A DNA stretch of 64,000 bases, taken from the NCBI GenBank assembly GCA_025266875.1, contig JALLLT010000074.1, forward strand, positions 1-64,000. The letters are read 5' to 3'. Each line of letters opens with the position of its first letter. The stretch's first letter is position 1. Below the pieces are notes generated by a model. The model saw only the letters and a program-made list of their open reading frames with translations, made no database searches and was not told the origin of the DNA. The DNA comes from Fennellomyces sp. T-0311 (taxonomy: Eukaryota > Mucoromycota > Mucoromycetes > Mucorales > Lichtheimiaceae). Positions 9,913-21,041 of the stretch are shown one piece after another. A program made the translations under genes and the position numbers.

Positions 9913-12183
9913 CAAATTTCAGCTGCTTCGCGCCCTATTCCTGTCTTTGCTTTCTTGTTGCTTCGTGCCTCCTGAAACTCTAGGGCAATCATATCTCGCT
10001 TACTGCCTTTTGACGCCTGCTGATATCTGCCTTTTTTCTCTATCGATTTTGGTTGCTGGAGATGTGCAAGGTCAACAAAAAGATCGTCGCTGATGGCCTG
10101 TAGACGGCGTAAAAGGGCTGTTTGCTGTTGGTGATCTGAATACTTGTATGACAAGCTGGTGATCCGCGCAATCTCAGCATCAATTTGGTCTTCCAAGCTA
10201 GGAGCACTGTAAGGCTCTGTGATTGCAAGAACATTGCTTTCGCCACTTTCAGTCGCTTCTTCTACACCATGCCGGTATGTGAGCAATAATTACCTTCGAT
10301 TACTATTCTTGACGTTACCTATAGGTGCAGTTTTCTCAGGGAAAAGATGCCAGCGCCTAGGAACTAAGTTCAAGGGAATTACACCTTCTTTTGGCAGCAT
10401 GTGACAACAGGGATACGGTAGTGAGCTTTTAAAGCACATTGGCAATGGTCGGTCTTTAAGATATTCTTATGCTTAAGTTCTTGACGGATAGCATAGAACG
10501 CGAACTTCGATATATTACGCTCTAATGCAGATAGACGCTCTTTCACTCCATCAGGAAAATGGGAATTGACACTGAGATGCTCGAGATCGACCTGCCGCTT
10601 CCAGGATAAATTCTAGCCAATGTTATAAGTATTCACCTGAAACCCATGTGCTATAAGCGGTTACCTTCACTCGATAGTGCTCGTCAATTTTTTCGAAAAC
10701 AAGAAAGAGGCCACCGTTTGAGGATTTAATATCGCGTTTCAGGTCAGCATGCGCTCCTTCAACCCTATTGGTACTGGTATTCCCCAAGTGCATAACACTT
10801 GCAAGAAAGGATCCCACCCACTTTTGCTCGTGTTCGCGTTTTCTATGATTAAAGCATAAAATCAACATTTTTTGGAATAAACTTGTGATAGTTGTTAATA
10901 TTCATCATCGAGCCACTCACTGTTTCAAGTACGCGTTTACTACATCAGGCTTTTTAGCCATCTGAGCAGCAGTTGCATACATTGCCTCTCCTTTCTTTTG
11001 TAGATCCGTGTTCGAAACTACGCGCATTCCAGTGACCTTGTCGTTATACTCGTCAGCCATCAAGAAGTTCAAACCCTTTTCCAGGTCTTCGTAATCCGCT
11101 TTAACGTCGAATAACCCTTGCAGCTTTTGCTTGAAGTTACGACATATGTGAATCTGGCATAGGAGTTTCGTCGAGCTGGGGAAAACGATGTCCAATGCTC
11201 TTGTCAGCGCAGACTCACTGTCCGTGACAAACACCTTCGGCAATGCAGGCTGGGTGGATGGCCAAACGATAGCTCTAAGTCTACCGACAAACCACTCGTA
11301 GCTAGTGTTGTTCTCCTCGGATAACCATCCACCAGCGATGGCAAATGTTTTCAATGCCGGATAGCCAACGTTACCAGTGCCAACAACATTCACGAATGGC
11401 ATACGGTGCTTGTTCGTCTTGTATGTCGCATCCATCAAGATGGATTCCGGAAACTGACGTGCAAGATCAATAGCTGACTTGTGCGCAAAGAAAATAGAGT
11501 GCAAAAATCGCACATCTCCTTCCTGCGAAGCCAGCCATTCGACCACATACTCCTTTTCTTGGAGCTTGCTGATAAATTTGAACATCTTGTGGTCCGGATC
11601 GTTGTTAAATACCATCTGGCGTAATCTTGTAACGTCTTTAGCTGTAACGATTTTGTTCTTGCTGGCAAGAAACGACATAATGGTAGGGTTTGTTGCGTGT
11701 CCCTTTATCATACTGACAACAATGTCGTTATCATCGCCAAAGTTACGAAACCCTGGATAGGTCGATTCTTCCTGTGCGAGCTCGTGATTATGAGGACCAT
11801 CGTAATAGGACACGATACGCCACTGTTGGCTGTCTTTAGTCACTGGCCGAAGTGTTATCGTAAACGGGCATCCGATGCGCTGCGAATCCTTGTTACGACG
11901 CTTGGCTTCCTTGCCGCTGGACTTGGTAACCTTGCCATTGTCGTCAGCGACAAAGATCTTCCCAGTCGGAGTTGGCTCCCCATACACTTCTGTGTTCCTG
12001 GGCTCCCCATAGTGCTTGCACGCAAGGCAAACTTTTCTTTTCTCGCCACTGAAAGTACTTTTAAAAGTTGACAAAAATATTTTCTACTGTCTAGCCCATT
12101 CGCGGATCTCGTTCTTGGCTTCGGTATGACTATTCCAAGTCTTACGAAGTTCTTCAGGGATTGCGTTGGTAGATTTCGACATT
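9913..12183 (-). pseudogene. MULE-1 transposase (FAR1-like/MULE/SWIM), frameshifted
   Basis: Start ATG at 12183. A probable 39-bp intron follows, then a long exon to 10921 with a FAR1/WRKY-GCM-type zinc region (CLACKHYGE .. CPFTITL .. HNHEL) and the MULE DDE core: first Asp in ILMDATYKTNKHRMPF, second Asp in VFVTDSESAL, and the C/H box LCQIHICRNF. The next exon (from about 10852) carries NRVEGAHADLKRDI and the SWIM zinc finger (CQC .. CCH, about 10400-10450). There the frame is broken by at least one indel, and stops occur between 10290 and 10620. A charged tail leads to the intron before the OTU exon. The enzyme would act in the nucleus, cutting at the element's inverted repeats. This copy is probably inactive. 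Confidence 0.78.
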
Positions 12184-12535
12184 GCATTAAGAGATTAGTG
12201 AAAACTTGTGGAGTGATAAGACCAGAGGGCGGCTTTATTTTTCTAATACGGGTACTTTTTCTATATTTCTGTCACTTATATCTATAGTATTGTGCTAAGC
12301 GTTATAATATTGCCAAAAGCGTGTCGTTCCTGTTTAAAGTTTTTCAGTGATATTTAAAGTCTACATTCGTTAAAGTTATACATATTGTCTTATTTTTTAA
12401 GGTTGCATCTCACACCTTTTGTTTAGCATAAGCATCTCATACAACGAAGGGGGGGGGTGCATGGAACCTGAGTACTAGTCCGGACCGGGCCGTGACTGGG
12501 GGGGTGCATGAGGGGGGGTGCAAATAGACGTACCC

Positions 12536-13366
12536 TTATTTCCTCCCGGTTGAGTTCGAAAAAAATTAAACTTTGGGGGGTGGGTGGGAGGAAATAACAG
12601 CTGGGCAGGCAATTTGAAGAAAAAAAATTTTTCTTTCCCATTTTACATCGTGGTGTCATGAGCAAACAGATGGCCGGCAATTTAGTAAACGACCTCACAA
12701 CGTAGTTATCTTACGCACAGCGCGAGAAAAAGACGATTTCGTGTATAGGAAGAATAAACGTACGAAATGACAAAAAGGCTTTGCTGACTGACTTTGAAAA
12801 AAAAACACAAGTTCATCTGAAATCTCAAACAAGAAGCACTTCGATTCCAACGATTTACATTGGCATTGGAAGTAATTGTGAAAGGACATGGAAGGGGAAA
12901 GGTCATTGGGGTGACATGGTGGAGGGAACTGTGTTTGTAGCTATGTTACGCACTTACTTTGATAGAACCATTTTTATTTTCAAATGCACATGGCAGCACA
13001 GTGGTCATACGCGTACAGTAGCGCGCCTTTATGCACAACGATGCACGTAGCAACGATATGATGATGGACGAAAGATGATGGTACCAGTGGGCAACTCTTC
13101 TGGTATTGTCAGGTTACCTCGTTGGATTATCTTCTTGGATTACCTTATTGGATTACCTTGTTGAAGCATACAGTTTCGTTCTATTGGTGGGTGCACAGCA
13201 ATACATGACCGTGATGATTTACATTATGAATATCCCACAAATATAAAGATGGTTTGTTTTACAAGATACATGTCAACAAAAAGAACATGTTGGCCAATCA
13301 ATAACGACTTGGTATGGTTGGATAGAATTTCGTGTAGCTGTATGAATTATGTTCAGAAACAAGCAG
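12536..13366. repeat. FB-1 left inverted arm
   Basis: Inverted match to 13676-14507 over its whole length, with few differences (for example poly-A lengths and single substitutions). The homology ends at GTTCAGAAACAAG(C/T)AG near 13366. Confidence 0.85.
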
Positions 13367-13675
13367 ACCATCTTTGTCTTATGCTTGCCGAGCAATAAAA
13401 TCCATTTTGAAATAAACGCATTTTCGCTCATAAAAGTGATGTGCCCCTATGATAACGATGTTTGCACGGTTAGTAGAGAGAAAAATACAAAGCACATATT
13501 ATATATTAAAAGCTTAAAGTGAAAACGATAAAGGAGAATGCTGAGTAGTGGCGTTGTGTACCAGAGCATCTACCATGGTAATGACGCTGTATTATCTCTC
13601 ACATCACTTATTATAATTAAAGAAGGTAATCACAAAGCGGTTTTTATTGCCTGTTGTGCATAATATAAAAATGGG
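13367..13675. other. FB-1 unique spacer
   Basis: AT-rich segment between the two arms. No reading frame of note, no structured RNA recognised. It would form the loop if the arms paired. Confidence 0.6.
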
Positions 13676-14516
13676 GCTACTTGTTTCTGAACATAATTCA
13701 TACAGCTACACGAAATTCTATCCAACCATACCAAGTCGTTATTGATTGGCCAACATGTTCTTTTTGTTGACATGTATCTTGTAAAACAAACCATCTTTAT
13801 ATTTGTGGGATATTCATAATGTAAATCATCACGGTCATGTATTGCTGTGCACCCACCAATAGAACGAAACTGTATGCTTCAACAAGGTAATCCAATAAGG
13901 TAATCCAAGAAGATAATCCAACGAGGTAACCTGACAATACCAGAAGAGTTGCCCACTGGTACCATCATCTTTCGTCCATCATCATATCGTTGCTACGTGC
14001 ATCGTTGTGCATAAAGGCGCGCTACTGTACGCGTATGACCACTGTGCTGCCATGTGCATTTGAAAATGAAAATGGTTCTATCAAAGTAAGTGCGTAACAT
14101 AGCTACAAACACAGTTCCCTTCACCATGTCACCCCAATGACCTTTCCCCTTCCATGTCCTTTCACAATTACTTCCAATGCCAATGTAAATCGTTGGAATC
14201 GAAGTGCTTCTTGTTTGAGATTTCAGATAAACTTCTGTTTTTTTTTTCAAAGTCGGTCAGCAAAGCCTTTTTGTCATTTCATACGTTTATTCTTCCTATA
14301 CACGAAATCGTCTTTTTCTCGCGCTGTGCGTAAGATAACTACGTTGTGAGGTCGTTTACTGAATTGCCGGCCATCTGTTTGCTCATGACACCACGATGTA
14401 AAATGGGAAAGAAAAAATTTTTTTCTTCAAATTGCCTGGCCAGCTGTTATTTCCTCCCACCCACCCCCCAAAGTTTAATTTTTTTCGAACTCAACCGGGA
14501 GGAAATAAGAGGATGC
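13676..14516. repeat. FB-1 right inverted arm
   Basis: Inverted copy of the left arm, ending GAGGATGC against the duplicated LTR-B target. It includes the terminal 17 bp that MULE-1 separated from the left arm. Confidence 0.85.
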
Positions 14517-14525
14517 GCAATAGTC

Positions 14526-15236
14526 CAGTTCATCGCATAATCAATGGCAACGAGCAACCAGCGGTTTCTATGGGTAGTGGTGGGGAGTTCACCAATGAAA
14601 TCTAAATGCCAATGAGAGAAGGCAGGTGGCACCTCGAGTGGCTTCATTGGCGCACGGTGAACGCCTCGATCGGCATTGGGGGCAAGTTGACATCGTTGAC
14701 ACGTCGCCAACCAATTATGGATATCGGGATGCATATCTGGCCACCACCAACGCTTACACATCAAGTCACACATGGTTGTATTGCCAGGGTGACCAAAAGA
14801 CTTATGGAACTGCTCGACCAAATTGGCACGACAGGCAAACAACACATACCGGACTTCTTGAACCTCGTTACCAATCTTGACCTTGCGGAAAACGAGGTTG
14901 TCACGGCTGGCGAACTTGTCTTTGTGCTTCAGAAGCAAATCCTTATATGATGGCGGCCAGGTATCTACAGGTTTGGCATAGAACTTTGGCCAGTCAGATC
15001 CCTGTACTGCTTTCATCGCATAGAGGTAGTCGGGTTCCATTTCAGGTTCATGCGTTTCACAAGTCGGGCCATCGCAGCGGGACAGCAAATCCGAGATATG
15101 GTTATCCTTGCCTGGCTTGTACTAGATATCTGGGTCATACAGCTCAAGCTCGGCAATCCATCTGGTCAACCGTGGTGTCGGGTTGGATTTTGTCCGGAAA
15201 TACTTGAGCGGATGGTGATCCGAGAAAACAGAGAAC
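14526..15236 (-). pseudogene. LTR-B Pol: RNase H end and integrase N-terminal half
   Basis: Minus-strand translation shows the end of RNase H and the connection (SDHHPLKYFRTK, LLSRCDGP), then the integrase zinc domain (HKSFGHPGN .. CQRCQ) and the first catalytic Asp in HLDFIGELPTT, followed by DYAMNWTIA where FB-1 interrupts. An in-frame TAG near 15123-15125 replaces the Gln of the PDIQYKPGK box seen in LTR-A. The segment is otherwise collinear with LTR-A Pol. Confidence 0.85.
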
Positions 15237-16209
15237 TAGGGTTCTCCATTCGGGTTTTCGAGTCGGGTATCTACTGACTTGTACCTGACCCGAAAAAAGT
15301 TGACTCGTACTTGTCAAATACCCGAAAAACTTGAAAACTCGTACTCGAAACCCGACTCGAAAATGGTACAATGGCTTTGGTGCAATCAGCGTAAAAGTAG
15401 CAAAGATCATGGAAATCGAGCTCAATGTGACAATGTCAAGCATAAAAATAATTATACTGGTATAAAATGGATCTACATTGGCTTGAAACAGATATCAATA
15501 AGAGGCAAACACTGAATTGGAGGCATGTGAAAAAGACACAATCTTCAATATTATGGTGAGAGAGAACGGATCGAGAAAAACAGTAAATTCTGTGAGAATC
15601 GAATATGTCTTTATTATGTTAACGGTTCTCTCTATTTATATTGCTCGCAATAAAGCTCATAATCAAATAGCCGTGGTCGGGAGGATGCCATATCGTATAG
15701 CTGACACAGCGATGTTTCTAGACTTCTTGGAAGATCTAGTCATGCCGTAAGGCTGTCAATGTATTATTCAGGTACCATCATACGTTTATCCGGTAGTGCC
15801 GACTAGCTAGTACCTTGAATATCACAAATATTGTTTTACTATTGTTGTTGTTGTAAGTGGCACATATCATGATGATGACAATTGCCAACAGGAAATGAAT
15901 GGAGATAGCAGGTAATAGAAGTATGGTTTGGCACAAAAATCATTTTCTAGCTTATTTTATAACCAACTTCATTTGCATATGATTAAGCTTATTCATGAAT
16001 GACACTGACACACGCCTTTAGTAACCACTCTGTAAATAAAGCTTAATTATCAAGTGCAGCTATACATTACTTTCCATTGCTATATATCCCGGATACATCC
16101 ACCTCCTATGTATTATCTTGTACATATAACTAGCCGAGTCGAGTCGGGTATTTTAAAAAAAACTTGAAAACACAACGAGTCGAGTATTCGGGTATATTGG
16201 AGAAGCCTA
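15237..16209. mobile_element. Non-autonomous hAT element
   Basis: About 973 bp flanked by the 8-bp duplication CAGAGAAC (15229-15236 and 16210-16217). The terminal inverted repeat is TAGG(G/C)TTCTCCA, which fits the TAGGG start of hAT elements. Subterminal regions are dense in ACTCG/CGAGT motifs (15255-15360 and 16130-16190), likely transposase binding sites. Internal sequence is AT-rich with no transposase. The small open frames are not supported as genes. Confidence 0.8.
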
Positions 16210-16217
16210 CAGAGAAC

Positions 16218-16390
16218 GGTTGACCATCGATGAAACAACGCCAAGTTCGGAGTGCATGAAGGATCGCTAAAAGTTCCCGTTCTTGTGCTGGATATGCGCG
16301 TTCGGTCGCCAATAACTTTTTAGATTCAAAGGCCACTAGATGCATGAAGCCATCTTCATCCTTCTGAAGCAATACTCCCCCCATGGCATA
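16218..16390 (-). pseudogene. LTR-B Pol: RNase H core fragment
   Basis: Encodes YAMGGVLLQ, FESKKLLATERAYPAQ and LRTWRCFIDGQ, matching the RNase H segment of LTR-A Pol. It is cut at the TA dinucleotide 16389-16390 by CMC-1. The upstream half of the same domain (VIEVDSSDY) resumes at 27670. Confidence 0.85.
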
Positions 16391-17160
16391 CACCCCCGGA
16401 GGTGTGGGTATCCAAATACGGAATCGCCATTTGGAGTTAGTAAAAAAAGAGAGGAGGCAGAATTGCCTTTTACGGCGATGTGAGGAGTCATGTGGTATAC
16501 TGTTGGGGTACTAAAGAGACGATGTCCTGACTGATCTTTTTTATTCATAAGAAAAAGGCTAGACAGTAAATATCACTAGAACTCACTTGCAGTCTGTTGA
16601 CCTTTCGACGCGTTTGGCCGATCATTTCAGCCATTCAAGTGTTGTTCCTACTAATGATGTGTCAGTCGCCTCTCATCAATCGATAAGGACATCCTATTTT
16701 CACGTACACGATATTTACGTTCTAAAACGAAACTTACTGTTAACATAAATTTTGCTATAACTTTTGATAAAGCTTACCATAATATATTAATAGGACCATA
16801 CATCTTAAAACAAAACTTGCAATTAGTAGGAAGTCTACAATAAGTTTTAATGAAGCTTACCATGATAGAGTAACAGAAACCATACAGCCTATTAAAAGTA
16901 AAATTCTAGAGATTCAAGTTCGTTTACCTTATTGTCTGTATGGAAGTTGCATTTAGCTTAAAACCTAACCTATAATAACTGTAATTAGTTATTTGAATGG
17001 GTGGGATTAGACAATCACACAATCGACTTACAATTTATTAAGCAATAAGAAGACAGGTTTTTTGATAGTTGAAAAGAAAGGAGTGAAAGAAAGGAGTTTA
17101 GAGATAATTTGCTGCGCGCTGCTTTTTAAATTTGTCCCTCGTTCACTCTACACACACACA

Positions 17161-18750
17161 ATGGAGAACTTAATGTTCAAGTTTAACAGCAAGCCAATGA
17201 ATACTCAATTGAGAAAAAACCACAAGTGTGGTTGTGGCGGGCAGTTTATCTTGAAAAACCGCGCTCGCCACCTGGGAACTGAGAAGCACCTTGATTATTT
17301 GAAGGACATGATCTCAAAGGGACTACAAGTACCTAACATTGAGATCCCAGCGCGCCTTACCAATGAACAACTTTTCGGAAATAGACCCAACTCGACTGTC
17401 GAAAACTCTGGGTCAAGTGATCCTATGCAAGAGGTTCAAAACGAAAGCCTCGAGTATAGTGATTTTGACGACGCAGGACAGAGTGATTCTGATGATACTG
17501 TGAACCTTGCCCTTGACAATTCCCGTCCTCGTGCTAACGTCGATTGTTATAGGGTTGTAAATACTGGAGTCGTATTTGATGTAAGAGCACAGGTCTACCT
17601 AAGTCATATATAACCATGAGTAACCTTTTTTATCGAAAAAGGAACGAGATGATGATGTCAACGACGATGAGTATGAGGATCCTCCACCATTTGTCGAACA
17701 ACTGAACGAATTTATTTTAGATTTTTTGGCATCGGTTGCTCGAGGAGCGAATCTATACTATCCATATGGTAATCAGCTTGAGTTTCGTCTGCGTGCACTG
17801 TTTGATGGTGATGACCGGCTTTCCTCTCGACCAGTCAAGCGACAAATTCTTGCATTGGTGAAAGATGTGATCGAGATGGCTCGCGAGGATCCTGAGTTGA
17901 CTGCCCCAACTATGCACTGGGTAACGAACTCTGAGAGCTATAAAAGCAACAGAGTTCCTCAACTCAAGATGACCAGCACAGAAAAGACTATAAGCGTCAC
18001 AAGAAGGAACGCAAACGGAGAGAACGAGAAAGTAGAGGAGCTTGTCGACCTCTACATGTACACACCGTCAGAAGTGGTGAAGCATTTAATTGCTAACCCT
18101 CGTTTGTCAGGGCGACTTAGCGCACTTCTTGACAAATCGACAGATGCGTGTACATCATTGGCACAAGGAAGAAAATGGCATACCTGTCCATACTTCCAAC
18201 ATCCGATGGTTACCGTTGGACAAGATGATTTCTGGGTAGGCGATTTCGTCGTCCTAGAAGGTGATAGTCATCCTACAATGCTGTATAAGCTTGTACGGTT
18301 CTACACAATGAACGACGTCGTCATAGCAGATGCGTGCGTAGCATATGAATTGCAGTCCGGCAACAGCTCTACTGTCGTAACGCTCTCATAATATTTGGAC
18401 GGAAATCAAGAACGACAGTTTCACTTTGTGCTACTTGTAATGGGCAATGTTCAGCTATACGGACACAACAACCGGCTTCAAGAATACAAGCATCACTGTC
18501 AAGTCCTTCTTCCTAATGCTGACATCTTTTTCGACAACATACCATACATGCTAAAAGTTACTAACAATATCTTCGAAGCACGGTACCGATGCAAGCCAAG
18601 TGACCAAATGTTGTACTCGAAAGTCCGTGTTATCACTCTTAACCTGTTCTCGGATGACACCAGTGGGAACACTTCAAAAAATGGAACAAATTCGATAGTT
18701 GGTCGATGATTCCATCTGCACTGCCTCTACAAGAGCGGAACAAGAGAGAA
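17161..18750 (+). pseudogene. CMC-1 transposase, N-terminal part
   Basis: The start ATG is placed at 17161 after a CA-rich leader. An upstream in-frame ATG at 17062 is an alternative. Residues near 20-45 form a CxC .. HLxxxKHL zinc-finger-like unit (KCGCGGQF .. HLGTEKHL). An intron at 17581-17641 (GTAAGA .. AAG) joins GVVFD to ERDDDV in frame. An acidic stretch and a long alpha/beta region without a motif I recognise follow. The copy is damaged: an in-frame TAA lies at 18389-18391 and a frameshift near 18660-18675. The coding continues to the LTR-E target site (RNKREN) and resumes at 25676. Confidence 0.65.
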
Positions 18751-18752
18751 AA

Positions 18753-19105
18753 TGTAACAGTGCAGACCACAGTATACTTACAATCGAGTGCGTTGCTGTA
18801 GGTCAGACAATGTTATCAGTGAGACCCGAAGGTGGAACCGTTATATGAGAGTATAAACGATGAGGATTCCTGTATCCAGGAATCCTGCTTTATATATACG
18901 TCAGATATTAGGGGGTAATAGCTAAGGCGTCTATGATTTACAATCTACGAATTCCATCTAAGCTATACGTAATCCTAATATCCTTATCCAACCATGCGCC
19001 ATATGAGTTGTCGCATGCTACGTCTATCAATACAGTATATGGATACTGCATGGCGATCAACCAGGTTGCAGGTTGGATAACGTCTGTAATGGACACATCA
19101 TTACA
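18753..19105 (-). repeat. LTR-E 3' LTR
   Basis: Near-identical to 25321-25673, with only a handful of substitutions visible (for example TTATATGAG against TTATATAAG). The insertion is therefore fairly young compared with LTR-B. A short frame found in both copies is an LTR artefact. Confidence 0.92.
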
Positions 19106-19535
19106 ATCTCCCCTGTCTATGTAACGTCATATCTATAGTTGATTCGTCGGGAGGATTCACCGTCAATCCGTCGATGTCGTCCAAGTCAATTCCCTTTGTT
19201 TCGTCGTCTCGCAATCGTCCTTGGTATCGTCCATCAACCCCTTGTTTGTCGATATGTGAATCATGATGCACCGTCCTTGAGTCCGTCCAAGTTGTATGTA
19301 TGCTGGACCCCTAGTCAGCAGTGACAGATCGTTTATCGTCAAGCCGAGTTGCCTGCAATAATACTCGTCGTCGTAATTGCGGCAAAACGTCTCGGCTTAG
19401 GCTCTCCCCCCGCCAAAGAATAGGCACGTCCAGGAAAAGCCGAGAGTCAAAGAACAATAAGTTCAGGATCGTCTGAGTCGCGTCTTTCTAGAAAAATCGA
19501 GAAAAATGAGTAAGGGGCACCCAAAATAAACCTTA
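19106..19535 (-). other. LTR-E 3' untranslated region with CGTC clusters
   Basis: Noncoding region between the integrase stop and the 3' LTR. CGTC occurs 14 times on the plus strand between 19141 and 19400, while GACG is absent there, so sense RNA would carry repeated GACG. A purine-rich stretch next to the LTR (minus strand of 19106-19120) could be the polypurine tract. Confidence 0.7.
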
Positions 19536-21038
19536 CTATGCGCGTCGCAAGTGTTTGGGTGGCCGACCCCGTCGCTTCTTAGGCACCGCATCAAGCATCG
19601 GTGTCTCCTTAGAAGCTTGATACTGTCGAAGAACATCTTGCGCGTTAGCCAAGTGTGAAACTGGTTCCCAAGTAGCGTCATGAAGGGGGTAACCCTTCCA
19701 CTTGACCAAGTATTCTAACTTGTTTCGTCGCTTGCGCTCGTCCAGAATTTCTTCAACCTCGAATTCGTCTTCTGATCCATTGGTGATGACTGGTGGTGGC
19801 CGTTCAGGTCGTCGTTCCACGTCATCTGGTTCGGAATAAGGCTTCAACACACTAACGTGAAAGACGCTGTGTGTCTTGATCGTCGCCGGTAAGTCGAGCT
19901 TGTATGCAACTGAGCCGATTCGTTCCATGACCTTGTATGGACCGGCCCACTGTGGAAGCAATTTCTTGGTAGGTGCATTCCAGTAGACCTCTGGGTTCAA
20001 GTTTGCCATCTTGACCAGTACTGGAGCACCAACAGAAAATTCCAAATCGTGTCGCTTCCGGTTGGCATACTTAGCTTGTCTCTCCGTTGCATCCTTGATA
20101 GCCTTGGTAACGTCGAGTCGTATAGACTCCAATCGTCGAGCAAGGGCGTCAGCATGTGCATTGCTCGTGTCGTCAGAGCTGGAGATCAGAGCTGGCGATA
20201 CATGGCGTCCCAGATCTGCGTAAAAAGGCGTCAGATTGGTGGATGCATGCTTGGAATCATTATACGTATGCTCCAAGATAGGCAACCATTCATCCCAATC
20301 CGTCTGCTGGTAGGCAACGTAGTGTCGTAGCAAGTCTTCCAGACTACGATTCATGATCTCCATCTGTCTGTCGCTTTGGGGATGAAAACTACTGGAGAGT
20401 TTCCTCTTGATCCCCAACCGTTTCGTCAGCACTGCCCAGAACTTCGACGTGAAACGAGTATCGCGATCTGACATGATATCGTTGGGCAGGCCATGTTGCC
20501 GATAAATCTCGCGCAAGAACAGGTGAGCAAAATCCTCTGCAGTGTCCGTCGTCTTGCAAGGAGCAAAATGTGCTCGCTTGGAGAATCGATCGACAAAAAC
20601 GGCAATAGCGTCAAACTTGCAAGGCGTCTTCGGTAGCTGCGTGATGAAATCCACCGAAATCGAGAGCCATCGTCCTTCAGCATGCTGCAGTGGCTGAAGT
20701 AAGCCGGCTGGTTTCTGGTTCGTCGACTTGACACGTTGGCACATATCACAAGTGGCAATATAACGTCGCACTGACTTGTTCATCTGTGGCCAAAAGTAAG
20801 TCCATCCCAAACGTTCTACTGTAGCGTCGATACCTCTATGGCCAGCAACTGGAGCATCATGGGCGTCATGTAACAAGGTGTTCAGCAGTATCGGCATGCG
20901 AGGTACACACAGTAAACGGCGGCCATCAACTACCTTGTAGATGATGCCATCCTCGAGAACATAGTCGTCGTCATGGCCAGTAGTACGCAAGCGGGCCAAA
21001 ACGTCAAGTAAGCGTCCATAGCGTAGTACATGGCGCAT
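19536..21038 (-). CDS. LTR-E integrase with C-terminal chromodomain
   Basis: A 500-residue open frame for the integrase end of Pol. It has the HHCC zinc domain (H-x3-H in HDAPVAGHRG, then CDMCQ), the catalytic core with first Asp in SVDFITQLPKT, second Asp in IMSDRDTRFTS and Glu in the HPQSDRQMEIMNRS block, where the usual Gly/Glu context is altered (DRQME instead of DGQTE). A GPY-like C-terminal domain (LPQWAGPYKVMERI) follows, and a chromodomain near residues 420-475 (VEEILDERKRRN, YLVKWKGYPLHDATWEP). The chromodomain would direct insertion to modified histones. The ATG at 21038 is internal to the original Pol. It follows RNase H with a frame break near 21040. Confidence 0.85.
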   Translation of the reverse strand: MRHVLRYGRLLDVLARLRTTGHDDDYVLEDGIIYKVVDGRRLLCVPRMPILLNTLLHDAHDAPVAGHRGIDATVERLGWTYFWPQMNKSVRRYIATCDMCQRVKSTNQKPAGLLQPLQHAEGRWLSISVDFITQLPKTPCKFDAIAVFVDRFSKRAHFAPCKTTDTAEDFAHLFLREIYRQHGLPNDIMSDRDTRFTSKFWAVLTKRLGIKRKLSSSFHPQSDRQMEIMNRSLEDLLRHYVAYQQTDWDEWLPILEHTYNDSKHASTNLTPFYADLGRHVSPALISSSDDTSNAHADALARRLESIRLDVTKAIKDATERQAKYANRKRHDLEFSVGAPVLVKMANLNPEVYWNAPTKKLLPQWAGPYKVMERIGSVAYKLDLPATIKTHSVFHVSVLKPYSEPDDVERRPERPPPVITNGSEDEFEVEEILDERKRRNKLEYLVKWKGYPLHDATWEPVSHLANAQDVLRQYQASKETPMLDAVPKKRRGRPPKHLRRA

Positions 21039-21041
21039 TCC

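Larger units (their letters stand above)
8916..12535 (-). mobile_element. MULE-1: Mutator-like element with OTU protease
   Basis: Terminal inverted repeats of about 80 bp (8916-9000 and 12455-12535) start GGGTACGTCTATTTGCACC. The flanks are TTATTTCT (8908-8915) and TTATTTCC (12536-12543), an 8-bp duplication with one mismatch. It sits only 17 bp inside the left end of FB-1. It carries, on the minus strand, a spliced MULE transposase with an OTU-type protease domain at the C-terminal end. Confidence 0.87.
8899..14516. mobile_element. FB-1: foldback element with about 0.84-kb inverted arms
   Basis: Flanked by the duplication GCAATAGTC (8890-8898 and 14517-14525) inside LTR-B integrase. The ends are (T)GCATCC(C/T)CTTATTTC in inverted orientation. 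The left arm is 8899-8915 plus 12536-13366 and the right arm is 13676-14516. About 300 bp of unique spacer sits between them. Excluding MULE-1, the element is about 1.99 kb. It has no coding capacity: the small frames are the same in both arms. An 8-9-bp duplication and long inverted arms fit a non-autonomous MULE or foldback element, but the superfamily is not proven. Confidence 0.8.

Noticed and set aside
12781..14540. Matching small reading frames of 60-90 residues on both sides of 13500
   Set aside because: They are mirror copies in the two FB-1 arms and reflect the inverted repeat, not genes.
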